Source of the DNA: Proteiniborus sp. MB09-C3
Lineage (GTDB): Bacteria; Bacillota; Clostridia; Tissierellales; Proteiniboraceae
Length of the DNA: 64,000 nt
Assembly (NCBI RefSeq): GCF_030263895.1
Contig: NZ_CP127161.1
Location: 3,782,001-3,846,000, forward strand
Direction of reading: 5' to 3'
The first letter of the stretch is position 1, and each line of letters opens with the position of its first letter. Made by a program: the position numbers and the translations under genes. Shown here piece by piece: positions 7,805-14,612 of the stretch. The notes under the pieces are model-generated. The model was not told the origin of the DNA. It ran no database searches and worked only from the letters and a program-made list of their open reading frames with translations.

Positions 7805-7824
7805 AAGTTAGTTACGACTAACTT
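7805..7824. promoter_or_regulatory. DtxR-family operator upstream of feoB
   Basis: A perfect 8-base inverted repeat, AAGTTAGT-N4-ACTAACTT. Its core GTTAG-N6-CTAAC is the same as in the operator before feoA at 8322-8342, so the neighbouring DtxR-type regulator is the likely ligand. Confidence 0.7.
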
Positions 7825-7839
7825 CATGTTCTAAAATAT

Positions 7840-7856
7840 GCAGTCCCTAGGACTGC
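7840..7856 (-). terminator. Hairpin between feoA and feoB
   Basis: GCAGTCC / GGACTGC with a 3-base loop begins six bases after the feoA stop, with a short A/U-rich tail on the minus strand. It is probably a partial terminator that sets the ratio of FeoA to FeoB. Confidence 0.5.
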
Positions 7857-7862
7857 TTAAAT

Positions 7863-8084
7863 TTATTGTACTTCAATCATTTCTGCATCGGCTTTACGCA
7901 GACTAAGCTCGTAGCCACGAACATTTACTTCAATGGGGTCTCCTAAAGGTGCATACTTACGAACCATAATCTTAACACCTTTTGTGATTCCCATATCCAT
8001 AATCCTACGTTTTACAGCTCCTTCTCCATGGAGCTTTACAACAGTAACAGTTTCTCCACATTTAACTGAATTCAATGTGTTCAT
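7863..8084 (-). CDS. feoA: FeoA domain protein (second copy)
   Basis: A 73-residue SH3-like cytosolic protein: 'GEGAVKRRIMDMGITKG' is the FeoA signature, followed by 'VRKYAPLGDPIEVNVRGYEL' and ending 'RKADAEMIEV'. FeoA is an accessory of the FeoB transporter. The start at 8084 follows AAGGAGG at good spacing; the longer frame to 8156 overlaps the preceding gene and is unlikely. It lies 13 bases after the first feoA and shares its promoter. Confidence 0.95.
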   Translation of the reverse strand: MNTLNSVKCGETVTVVKLHGEGAVKRRIMDMGITKGVKIMVRKYAPLGDPIEVNVRGYELSLRKADAEMIEVQ

Positions 8085-8097
8085 GTCTTTGTCCTCC

Positions 8098-8310
8098 TTA
8101 TACCATAATTCTATTAGCCATGACTTTATCAAGCGCCACACGAGTATTTTTGACATTTAAAATCACGTTCCCTGCAAGCTCAGAAACAATAGTAACATCT
8201 GCGCCCTCCACAAATCCGAGGCTAGCCAGGAATTTACGTACATCATCTTTTCCTACAATTTTCTTAATAAAGTTAGTTTCTCCTATTGCAGCCATAGTAA
8301 GTGGCATCAT
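8098..8310 (-). CDS. feoA: FeoA domain protein (first copy)
   Basis: A 70-residue SH3-like protein with 'GKDDVRKFLASLGFVEGADV' and 'GNVILNVKNTRVALDKVMAN'. It is the divergent form of FeoA that often precedes a second, canonical FeoA in Firmicute feo operons. The start ATG at 8310 (an ATG also follows directly) lies after AGGAGG. It is the first gene of the operon, reading from the promoter at 8356-8384 through the operator at 8322-8342. Confidence 0.93.
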   Translation of the reverse strand: MMPLTMAAIGETNFIKKIVGKDDVRKFLASLGFVEGADVTIVSELAGNVILNVKNTRVALDKVMANRIMV

Positions 8311-8321
8311 AATTCCTCCTA

Positions 8322-8342
8322 TTAGTTAGCCTAGACTAACCT
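8322..8342. promoter_or_regulatory. DtxR-family operator upstream of feoA
   Basis: An inverted repeat with core GTTAG-N6-CTAAC, close to the DtxR/IdeR box. It lies just downstream of the predicted feoA transcription start and faces the divergent DtxR-family gene. A second site with the same core precedes feoB. Confidence 0.75.
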
Positions 8343-8355
8343 TTAATTTAAATTT

Positions 8356-8384
8356 AGTCTATCACCCTGTTTATAATTTGTCAA
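8356..8384 (-). promoter_or_regulatory. feo operon promoter
   Basis: On the minus strand: TTGACA (8379-8384), a 17-base spacer and TAGACT (8356-8361). The metal-regulator operator begins about 14 bases downstream of the -10. Confidence 0.6.
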
Positions 8385-8461
8385 TAGAGTTTTTCGCTTT
8401 TTTGTTGATTTAATTAAAGTTTTCTGTTAACATGAACGTAGGATTTGGAGGTGTGATTTTA

Positions 8462-8860
8462 TTGAAAATTCAAGAATCTGCTGAAAACTACCTTGAGACA
8501 ATTTTGATGCTCAAAAATAGAATTGGTCAGGTCCGTTCTATAGATATAGTTAATGAGCTAAACTTTTCTAAACCTAGTGTGAGCAACGCAATGAAACAGT
8601 TTCGTGAAAATGGATATGTTACTATTGATAAAAAGGGATTTATTACTTTAACAGAATCTGGTCTAGAAATTGCTGAGCGGATATACGAACGCCACAGCCT
8701 GCTGACAGAATGGCTTGTAGCACTTGGTGTCAGCAAGGAAACTGCTCTAGAGGATGCATGTAGGATTGAACATCATATTAGTCAAGAGAGCTTTGAAAAA
8801 ATCAAAGTACATTGTGAAAAATGCATTTTATCTAATAATTGCAAGAAAAATGATAATTGA
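8462..8860 (+). CDS. DtxR/MntR-family metal-dependent transcriptional regulator
   Basis: A 132-residue repressor with an N-terminal winged helix (about 1-65; recognition region 'VNELNFSKPSVSNAMKQF') and a dimerisation/metal domain with 'ERHSLLTEWLVALGVS' and 'DACRIEHHIS'. The E, C and H residues at these places are the usual metal ligands (E..C..EH). A final 'CEKCILSNNC' tail adds three Cys. The start is the TTG at 8462, preceded by GGAGGTG with an 8-base gap. It is divergent from feoA, and the shared region holds an operator of the DtxR type. It is therefore the likely Fe(II)-responsive repressor of feo. Mn as cofactor cannot be excluded. Confidence 0.92.
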   Translation: MKIQESAENYLETILMLKNRIGQVRSIDIVNELNFSKPSVSNAMKQFRENGYVTIDKKGFITLTESGLEIAERIYERHSLLTEWLVALGVSKETALEDACRIEHHISQESFEKIKVHCEKCILSNNCKKNDN

Positions 8861-8892
8861 TTACTTGATCGCTTCCACCATATAATTTCAAC

Positions 8893-8921
8893 ACTGCTGG
8901 GTACCCCCAGCAGTTCTTTTC
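8893..8921 (+). terminator. Terminator of the DtxR-family gene
   Basis: The stem ACTGCTGGG / CCCAGCAGT with a 4-base loop is followed by TCTTTTCT. Confidence 0.8.
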
Positions 8922-9042
8922 TATATTCTCATCCTTTCATATCTAATATTTTATATTTAATATTAATGGAACATGCTTTTATCTATTCTTTTACTTTTCG
9001 GGCACATATGGTTTAAATGTATAAAATTACTAGGTTACATAA

Positions 9043-9071
9043 TTGTAATTATATTGTAATCAAATTATAAT
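9043..9071 (+). promoter_or_regulatory. Promoter of the NAGPA-type protein gene
   Basis: TTGTAA, a 17-base spacer and a perfect TATAAT, about 157 bases before the start codon. Confidence 0.6.
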
Positions 9072-9227
9072 CTAATCTCAGCTTTAATGCTATATAATTA
9101 TAGATGACGACGGAAGAAATATAGGAAATATGGAACTTTTTCGTCGAAATTACTGTCAAACCTATTAGTTTTCCTCACAAAAATCGAGATGTAAAAACAA
9201 AAAACAAAAGAGAGGTGTATACACAAT

Positions 9228-12044
9228 ATGAACAGATACATAAGAAATTTCGTAGTAGGGGTTTCCTCTGCCGCCATAATTTTTTGCAGTTTTACTCCAA
9301 GCTTTGCAAGTAAGCCCTTCATAATACATGAAGAAAAGATGTCAGAAAACATATCAAGTGGTGTAATACACGAGACAATTAAGCAGTTCAATGCTAATGG
9401 CTGGTGGAACATAAATGTGCTTAGAATAAATCTTGATGACCAATACACAGATATTAAGACATTATTCAGTAAGGATGGTATTTCTAAAAGAGATACTATC
9501 ACAAATATGATGAAATCATCTAATGTAGTAGGGGCTATAAATGGAGATTACTTTTCCACAGTACATAATTCATACCCAGAGGGTGTAGTTATTGATGGTG
9601 GAATAATGGTGTCATCTCCTTATGATACATGGAATCAAGGACTTCCTGTATTTGCAGTGGATAATTATAAGAACCCTTCCATATCCTTCTGGGATTGGAG
9701 CATAAAAGTAATAGCTCAAAACGGAGCGGCTTTAAATGTAAAAGCAATGAACAAAGAAAGTAAATTACACGAGGATATCATAATATACGATAAAAATTGG
9801 AATAGTCAATCCTTAGGGAACAAGGTATTCAATGATCTTATAGAAGTAGTAGTAGTTAACGATTATGTGTCTGAAATAAGAGTAGGTCAACCTCCTATTT
9901 CTTTCCCTCAGGATGGATATATTATAACTGGAAGAGGAAGTGTTGCAAATCAGCTATCAAATAACTTTCATGTTGGAGAAAGAGTATCTTTAGAATATCA
10001 TACATCACCTGATTATAACAGCATAGTTGCTGCAATTGGTGGTGGAAGTCCTCTGTTAAAGGATGGGGCCAGAACTCCTTTTAAGATAAATATTCAAGGG
10101 GATCATCCTAGAACAGCCATTGGAATAACTAGAGATAAAAGAGAGATTATAATGGCTACAATTGACGGTAGAGATACATCATACAAGGGAGTTAGTCAGG
10201 AAACAATGGCAGATATAATGCTGACTCTAGGTGCCTATGATGCAATTAATCTTGACGGAGGCGGCTCTACAACTATGGCTATTAAGCCTGCTGGTACTGA
10301 TGATCCTGTAATTGTAAACCGTCCTTCTGAAGGAAGTCAGAGAAAAGTGACAAATGGAATCGGCGTAACTAGTACTGCTCCTCAAGGTGACCTAAGCTAT
10401 ATTAAGGTCTATACTGATGACAGTAAAATGTTTGTTAATACTACCAGAAAGTTTTATATAAAGGGCTTCGATGAATTTCATAATCCAGTAGATGTAGATG
10501 ATGAAAGTGTTCAATTCTTTATAGATGGGATAAATGGCAAATTTAATGGAAATGTTCTTACAGCAAATAGCTCGGGTGAAGGAACAGTAAAAGCCTTTTA
10601 TAACAATACACATGCAGAAATGAAAATCAAGGTATTAGGCGATGTAAAAGAGCTTCAATTAGAAACAGATAAGTTTGGTATAGATGCATCTAGTCAGAAA
10701 AGCCTTGGAAAAATATATGGAAAGAACAGCCAAGGACATGTAGCACTTATAGAGTCAAATGATATAGCTTGGGAATCAATAGGTAACGTAGGCTATGTGC
10801 AGGATGGTATATTCTACAGTGCAGATAAGCCAGCTGCTGGTGCGCTTGTAGCTAGATTAGGAAGTGCAGTAGAAAGCACATTGGTTTCCGTAGGATTTGA
10901 GGAAATCATGATAAATGATTTCGAAGGTCTAGGTGGTATTAGCTTCTTGTCATATCCAAATGTGGTTACAGGCAGTATTGAGCAAAGCTCTGACAGCAAG
11001 GTTGGACTTGGCTCTGTAAAACTTAGATATGATTTTACAGGCTCTGATGAAACTAGAGCAGCGTATATAGCTTTTGGTGAAAAAGGGGTACAGCTTAGCA
11101 AAAACCCAGAAAAAATAGGCATGTGGGTATATGGCAATGAAAATAACAGCTGGATAAGAGGACAAATGTCTGATGCCAATGGAAAAGCTATTAAGCTTGA
11201 TTTTGCTACTAATGTGGATTGGAAGGGCTGGAAGTTCGTCACTGCTAATATTCCTTCTGATGCCGCATATCCAGTAACATTAGAGAGAATTTATGTAACA
11301 GAAATAAATCCTATGAATAAATACTCAGGCGAGTTGCTTTTTGATGGTTTAAAAGCAATGTATCCGAAAAACTTTGATGTAGTTAATCTTCCTTCCTCTA
11401 CATCAGTAAAGGATGAAAAACAGAAAACTGTTGATACAGTAGAAAGTGGATTTAAGTTTATAATGGGCTTTGGAATAGATAAATTAGATAATCTATATAA
11501 ACAGCAGATTGCAAAGCAAATTACTAATCGCTTATCTAATAGTAAATATGGATTTTTTATGGGACAAATTGATGAAAGTCTGAAAAAAGGAACTAATGCA
11601 AAAATAGTAGAGGTCTCAACTGGGTATTTACCAATTAGAGATGGTGATATATTATTCATCAGAGCTGATAGCTCAAAGGGTGGCTTGAGAGCATCAAATC
11701 CTGAGCAATGGATAGGGTTAAAAAATGATCTGTCTATAGCTACTCAAAATAATATAATAATCGCTATGTCAAAACCTGTATTTGGCAGCAATGGATTTAC
11801 AGATAAGCTTGAGGCAAAGCTGCTTCATGATACATTAGTGCAATATGCAGAAAAAGGCAAGAATATATGGGTAGTATCTAACGGAGGTAAAAACGAAGTA
11901 GACTTAAGAGATGGTGTTAGATATATAGAATTGTCCAAGCCAAATCTAAATACCACAAGTACTACATTTGATTTAAGACTATTAGAATTTTCATATAATA
12001 ATGGCGAGTTAACATATGACTTTGTGCCAGTATTCAAAAAGTAG
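9228..12044 (+). CDS. Secreted phosphodiester glycosidase (NAGPA domain) multidomain protein
   Basis: A 938-residue exported protein. Residues 1-27 form a signal peptide ending SFASK. Residues about 60-385 are a NAGPA domain (PF09992) with 'VVGAINGDYFST', 'DHPRTAIGITRDKREIIMAT' and the catalytic 'AINLDGGGSTTM'. Two Ig-like/BIG2-type modules follow (about 390-560), then a beta-sandwich resembling a carbohydrate-binding module (about 565-700, 'INDFEGLGG'). The C-terminal 190 residues look like a calcineurin-type phosphoesterase fold but without visible DxH or GNH(D/E) metal motifs. NAGPA proteins cleave GlcNAc-1-phosphodiesters, and many bacterial ones act on wall or exopolysaccharide. The gene is monocistronic with a terminator at 12038-12070. 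Confidence 0.88.
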   Translation: MNRYIRNFVVGVSSAAIIFCSFTPSFASKPFIIHEEKMSENISSGVIHETIKQFNANGWWNINVLRINLDDQYTDIKTLFSKDGISKRDTITNMMKSSNVVGAINGDYFSTVHNSYPEGVVIDGGIMVSSPYDTWNQGLPVFAVDNYKNPSISFWDWSIKVIAQNGAALNVKAMNKESKLHEDIIIYDKNWNSQSLGNKVFNDLIEVVVVNDYVSEIRVGQPPISFPQDGYIITGRGSVANQLSNNFHVGERVSLEYHTSPDYNSIVAAIGGGSPLLKDGARTPFKINIQGDHPRTAIGITRDKREIIMATIDGRDTSYKGVSQETMADIMLTLGAYDAINLDGGGSTTMAIKPAGTDDPVIVNRPSEGSQRKVTNGIGVTSTAPQGDLSYIKVYTDDSKMFVNTTRKFYIKGFDEFHNPVDVDDESVQFFIDGINGKFNGNVLTANSSGEGTVKAFYNNTHAEMKIKVLGDVKELQLETDKFGIDASSQKSLGKIYGKNSQGHVALIESNDIAWESIGNVGYVQDGIFYSADKPAAGALVARLGSAVESTLVSVGFEEIMINDFEGLGGISFLSYPNVVTGSIEQSSDSKVGLGSVKLRYDFTGSDETRAAYIAFGEKGVQLSKNPEKIGMWVYGNENNSWIRGQMSDANGKAIKLDFATNVDWKGWKFVTANIPSDAAYPVTLERIYVTEINPMNKYSGELLFDGLKAMYPKNFDVVNLPSSTSVKDEKQKTVDTVESGFKFIMGFGIDKLDNLYKQQIAKQITNRLSNSKYGFFMGQIDESLKKGTNAKIVEVSTGYLPIRDGDILFIRADSSKGGLRASNPEQWIGLKNDLSIATQNNIIIAMSKPVFGSNGFTDKLEAKLLHDTLVQYAEKGKNIWVVSNGGKNEVDLRDGVRYIELSKPNLNTTSTTFDLRLLEFSYNNGELTYDFVPVFKK

Positions 12045-12211
12045 GGGATAATCTCCCCTACTTTGCTTTCTCCACATCTTATGTTTGTATCTAATTTGTC
12101 GTAAATATCTATATTGCTTTCATTTATCCTCATACTAGTAATTAATCCTACAGTTACAATTGTAAGTATGACAATTAATCCCATATATAACATCCTTTTC
12201 TTTGCCATCAA
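11825..12211 (-). CDS. Possible small membrane protein (doubtful)
   Basis: The frame has a good ribosome-binding site (AAAAGGAGAG) before an ATG at 12208 and opens with MAKKRMLYMGLIVILTIVTV, a single membrane segment. About 55 codons lie in the intergenic region. The rest runs antisense into the end of the glycosidase gene and through its terminator hairpin. The start looks real; the long C-terminal part may be chance. No family recognised. Confidence 0.3.
   Translation of the reverse strand: MMAKKRMLYMGLIVILTIVTVGLITSMRINESNIDIYDKLDTNIRCGESKVGEIIPYFLNTGTKSYVNSPLLYENSNSLKSNVVLVVFRFGLDNSIYLTPSLKSTSFLPPLDTTHIFLPFSAYCTNVS
12038..12070 (+). terminator. Terminator of the NAGPA-type gene
   Basis: An 11-base-pair stem, AAAGTAGGGGA / TCCCCTACTTT, overlaps the stop codon and is followed by GCTTTCTC. 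It may serve both strands. Confidence 0.75.
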
Positions 12212-12346
12212 TCATCTCTCCTTTTAGTAGTTATTATTCGTCTTTTTATGCTGTTTATTCATGAAAATATATACAAGCTTTTTAGAATAATTTAGCCATC
12301 TTCTAAATATATATTTATATCCACTAAAGCATAAGGAGGGCGGCAA

Positions 12347-12883
12347 ATGAAAAATTTAAGAGTATTAACTACTCATGTTGAAGAGAAATATAAAGCTGCA
12401 AGGGAAATCAGCAATTATTTAAGTACATATTTTGAAGCTTACCCAAGACATGATGACATAATAATTGTAGGTATTGGAACGGACAAGTGTATAGGTGATT
12501 GCTTGGGTCCCCTTGTGGGAACTATTTTAAAGAAAAGAGATTTCATTTCCCCAGTATATGGAACCTTGAAAAGGCCATTGCACGCTCTTAATTTAAAGGA
12601 TAGGGTATTGAGTATAAAGTCCAGACATCCTGATGCTTTTATAATTGCAATAGATGCATGCTTAGGAGAAGATGATAGTGTAGGAACTATACAGATAAGA
12701 AGTGGTCCCATAGATCCAGGTAAGGGTGTAGGAAAAAATCTTCCATCAGTAGGTGATTTATCAATAATAGGAATAGTTGAAAAGCTAGGCAATGATAATA
12801 ATTCTTCACTTCATAACATAAGGCTTTCATTTATATTTGAAATGGCAGAGATAATTGCAGAAGGGATTATGATGGGTCTGTGA
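12347..12883 (+). CDS. yyaC: Spore protease-like YyaC (DUF1256) protein
   Basis: A 178-residue cytosolic protein with 'IIVGIGTDKCIGDCLGPLVG' (about 39-58), 'AIDACLGEDDSVGTI' and 'GKNLPSVGDLSIIGIVE'. This is the YyaC family (PF06866), which shares a fold with the germination protease GPR and is found in endospore formers. The proteolytic role is not proven. The start ATG at 12347 follows AAGGAGG. It is one of the clearest signs in the window that the host sporulates. It stands alone and is convergent with the lytic transglycosylase gene; a palindromic repeat lies between them. Confidence 0.95.
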   Translation: MKNLRVLTTHVEEKYKAAREISNYLSTYFEAYPRHDDIIIVGIGTDKCIGDCLGPLVGTILKKRDFISPVYGTLKRPLHALNLKDRVLSIKSRHPDAFIIAIDACLGEDDSVGTIQIRSGPIDPGKGVGKNLPSVGDLSIIGIVEKLGNDNNSSLHNIRLSFIFEMAEIIAEGIMMGL

Positions 12884-12918
12884 TAATTGAGATTTGAGAA
12901 TTAATTATGAATAAAAAT

Positions 12919-12979
12919 TGTCATCCTGAGCGTAGCGAATGGTCTTAAATATAGATTCTTCACTACGTTCAGAATGACA
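12919..12979. repeat. Dispersed palindromic repeat, complete copy
   Basis: A 61-base imperfect palindrome beginning TGTCATCCTGAGCGTAGCGA and ending CGTTCAGAATGACA. Related copies are at 1488, 14808 (half), 16106 and 20075. It lies between two convergent genes and is the only candidate terminator for both. Confidence 0.9.
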
Positions 12980-12996
12980 ACACCTATAGTTTTCTT

Positions 12997-14391
12997 CTAT
13001 TCTAATATATTTAACAAATCAAATATTAGCTTACACGCTTCTCCTCTAGTTAAGCAATCCTTTGGTCTAAATTTACCATTTGAGCCATTCATTATTCCCA
13101 TTATTTGAAGGTTTTTTATGGCATTAAGTGCTTCATCAGAGATTTCGCTAATATCTGAATAGTCTAACTGAAAATCTAGATTATCATCATAGCCTATGGC
13201 TCTGCTAATAATAATTGCTGCCTCTTCCCTTGCTATGTATTCATCAGGTTTAAATTCGTTGGTTTCTTCATATCCTGTTATAATATTTGCCTCCGTTATT
13301 GCTATTACATGCTCAACTGCCCAGTTGTCTATATCGCAAGCATCTGCATACTCTAAGTCATTATCCTCTGGCTTAAGCTGCAAGGCACGGGATAGCATTA
13401 CTGATATTTCCTGTCTGGTTATTTTATCATTTGGGTTAAAATTGCTTCCATCTCCACTGACTATATTCATATCATGAAGACTTATAATATAACTTTTTGA
13501 CCAAGTCCTAGATATGTCTAAGAAAGGATATATACTTCCAGTTTTAGATATCCAATTTCCAACAAGCCAGCCCTCTTTATTTATTTCCTTAGCCTTAACC
13601 TTATACCAAAAATAACCGTTATTTAGTACTGGTCCTTCTAATACCTGAAACTCCATTAAATTAGTTACTTCCACAATATCTGAACCATTAGGCGTTTCCT
13701 TTAGGTTCATAATATGTCTGCCATCAAGCCTTACAATATCTCCTTCAGTATAAGTCAATATATCGCCATAGTGAAGGTCCTTTGGTGTATCAAATTTAGA
13801 GCTTTTACTTGGAAGTCCCTGCTTAGGCAGTAGTTTATTATCTATTGGAGTTATTTTTTGTCCATATTCCTTTTCTGCTATGGAATATATCAAATTCTGA
13901 TAGGTCTGTTTTTTCAATCCCGTGTTTGGATTATTAGATTTACTCCAGCCATTGTATGCCCATATGGCAAAATACCAATTTTCTAATACATTTGGGTTCA
14001 TGTCCCCTATTTGCGGAAGCTTCTCTAAAGCAGTATCCCATTTTCTAAGAAGCACATCTGCTCCTGCTTCTATATTGTAGTCAATATCGTACTTTAATTT
14101 CTCATTATCAAACCAGCCATATTTATTATGTACTTGCATGAGTCCTACGCTGCCTCCTCTACTTACAAAGGCAGAGCCATCATTGTTAAATTGCTTAAAC
14201 ACGCTTTCAACTCTGGCTATGGACTTTAGTATGACTGAAGGTATGCCTCTTTTTCTAGCTACCTCTTCAATCTTTTTTTCTAGTTCTGCCCTAGGTGGAT
14301 TTGAAGGCTTTGTGCTTGCGCCTACACTTTTATAAGAAAACATAAGCAGTATTATCGTACACAGGACAGAAATAAAAATCCTTCTTAACAT
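12997..14391 (-). CDS. SLT lytic transglycosylase with three SLH domains
   Basis: A 464-residue exported wall enzyme. Residues 1-25 are a signal peptide. About 36-175 is a lysozyme-like SLT domain with the catalytic Glu at 62 ('ILKSIARVESVFKQF'), 'GGSVGLMQVH' and 'AGADVLLRKW', which cleaves peptidoglycan glycan strands. About 200-285 is an SH3-like region ('GDIVRLDGRHI', 'YKVKAKEINKEGW'). Three SLH repeats fill 288-464 ('NDKITRQEISVMLSRAL', 'EYIAREEAAIIISRAIG', 'KDCLTRGEACKLIFDLL') and anchor it to pyruvylated secondary wall polymer. It stands upstream of the surface-polysaccharide locus, whose product could be its anchor. Confidence 0.93.
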   Translation of the reverse strand: MLRRIFISVLCTIILLMFSYKSVGASTKPSNPPRAELEKKIEEVARKRGIPSVILKSIARVESVFKQFNNDGSAFVSRGGSVGLMQVHNKYGWFDNEKLKYDIDYNIEAGADVLLRKWDTALEKLPQIGDMNPNVLENWYFAIWAYNGWSKSNNPNTGLKKQTYQNLIYSIAEKEYGQKITPIDNKLLPKQGLPSKSSKFDTPKDLHYGDILTYTEGDIVRLDGRHIMNLKETPNGSDIVEVTNLMEFQVLEGPVLNNGYFWYKVKAKEINKEGWLVGNWISKTGSIYPFLDISRTWSKSYIISLHDMNIVSGDGSNFNPNDKITRQEISVMLSRALQLKPEDNDLEYADACDIDNWAVEHVIAITEANIITGYEETNEFKPDEYIAREEAAIIISRAIGYDDNLDFQLDYSDISEISDEALNAIKNLQIMGIMNGSNGKFRPKDCLTRGEACKLIFDLLNILE

Positions 14392-14571
14392 AACTACACC
14401 CCATTCTCATTATTCAAAGGCCAAGAATATAGATTAGTAATTTTTGCTAGTAAAGTTTTTTAATATTCATATTATATACTATAAAAATTTTTTTGTAAAA
14501 TGTAACAGTTGGGACATGTTTTTTGTTATTATAAAGAGAAGTATTCTACATTTAACTTCAAGGATAAAAAT

Positions 14572-14607
14572 AACTCCAGCAGATTTTTTAACTAGTCTAC
14601 TGGAGTT
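14572..14607 (-). terminator. pgm terminator
   Basis: The stem ACTCCAGCAGA / TCTACTGGAGT (one mismatch) lies just after the pgm stop, with T-rich sequence on both sides. Confidence 0.7.
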
Positions 14608-14612
14608 TTTCT

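Larger units (their letters stand above)
8861..9227. other. 367-base gap: terminator, promoter and leader
   Basis: It holds the dtxR-gene terminator (8893-8921), a promoter for the glycosidase (9043-9071) and a 150-base leader containing a CGACG / CGTCG pair (9108-9146). No known riboswitch could be matched in this leader. Confidence 0.55.

Noticed and set aside
9060-9227. Possible riboswitch in the leader of the NAGPA-type gene
   Set aside because: A small CGACG / CGTCG pairing exists, but none of the conserved bases of c-di-GMP, preQ1 or other riboswitches that I know could be matched.
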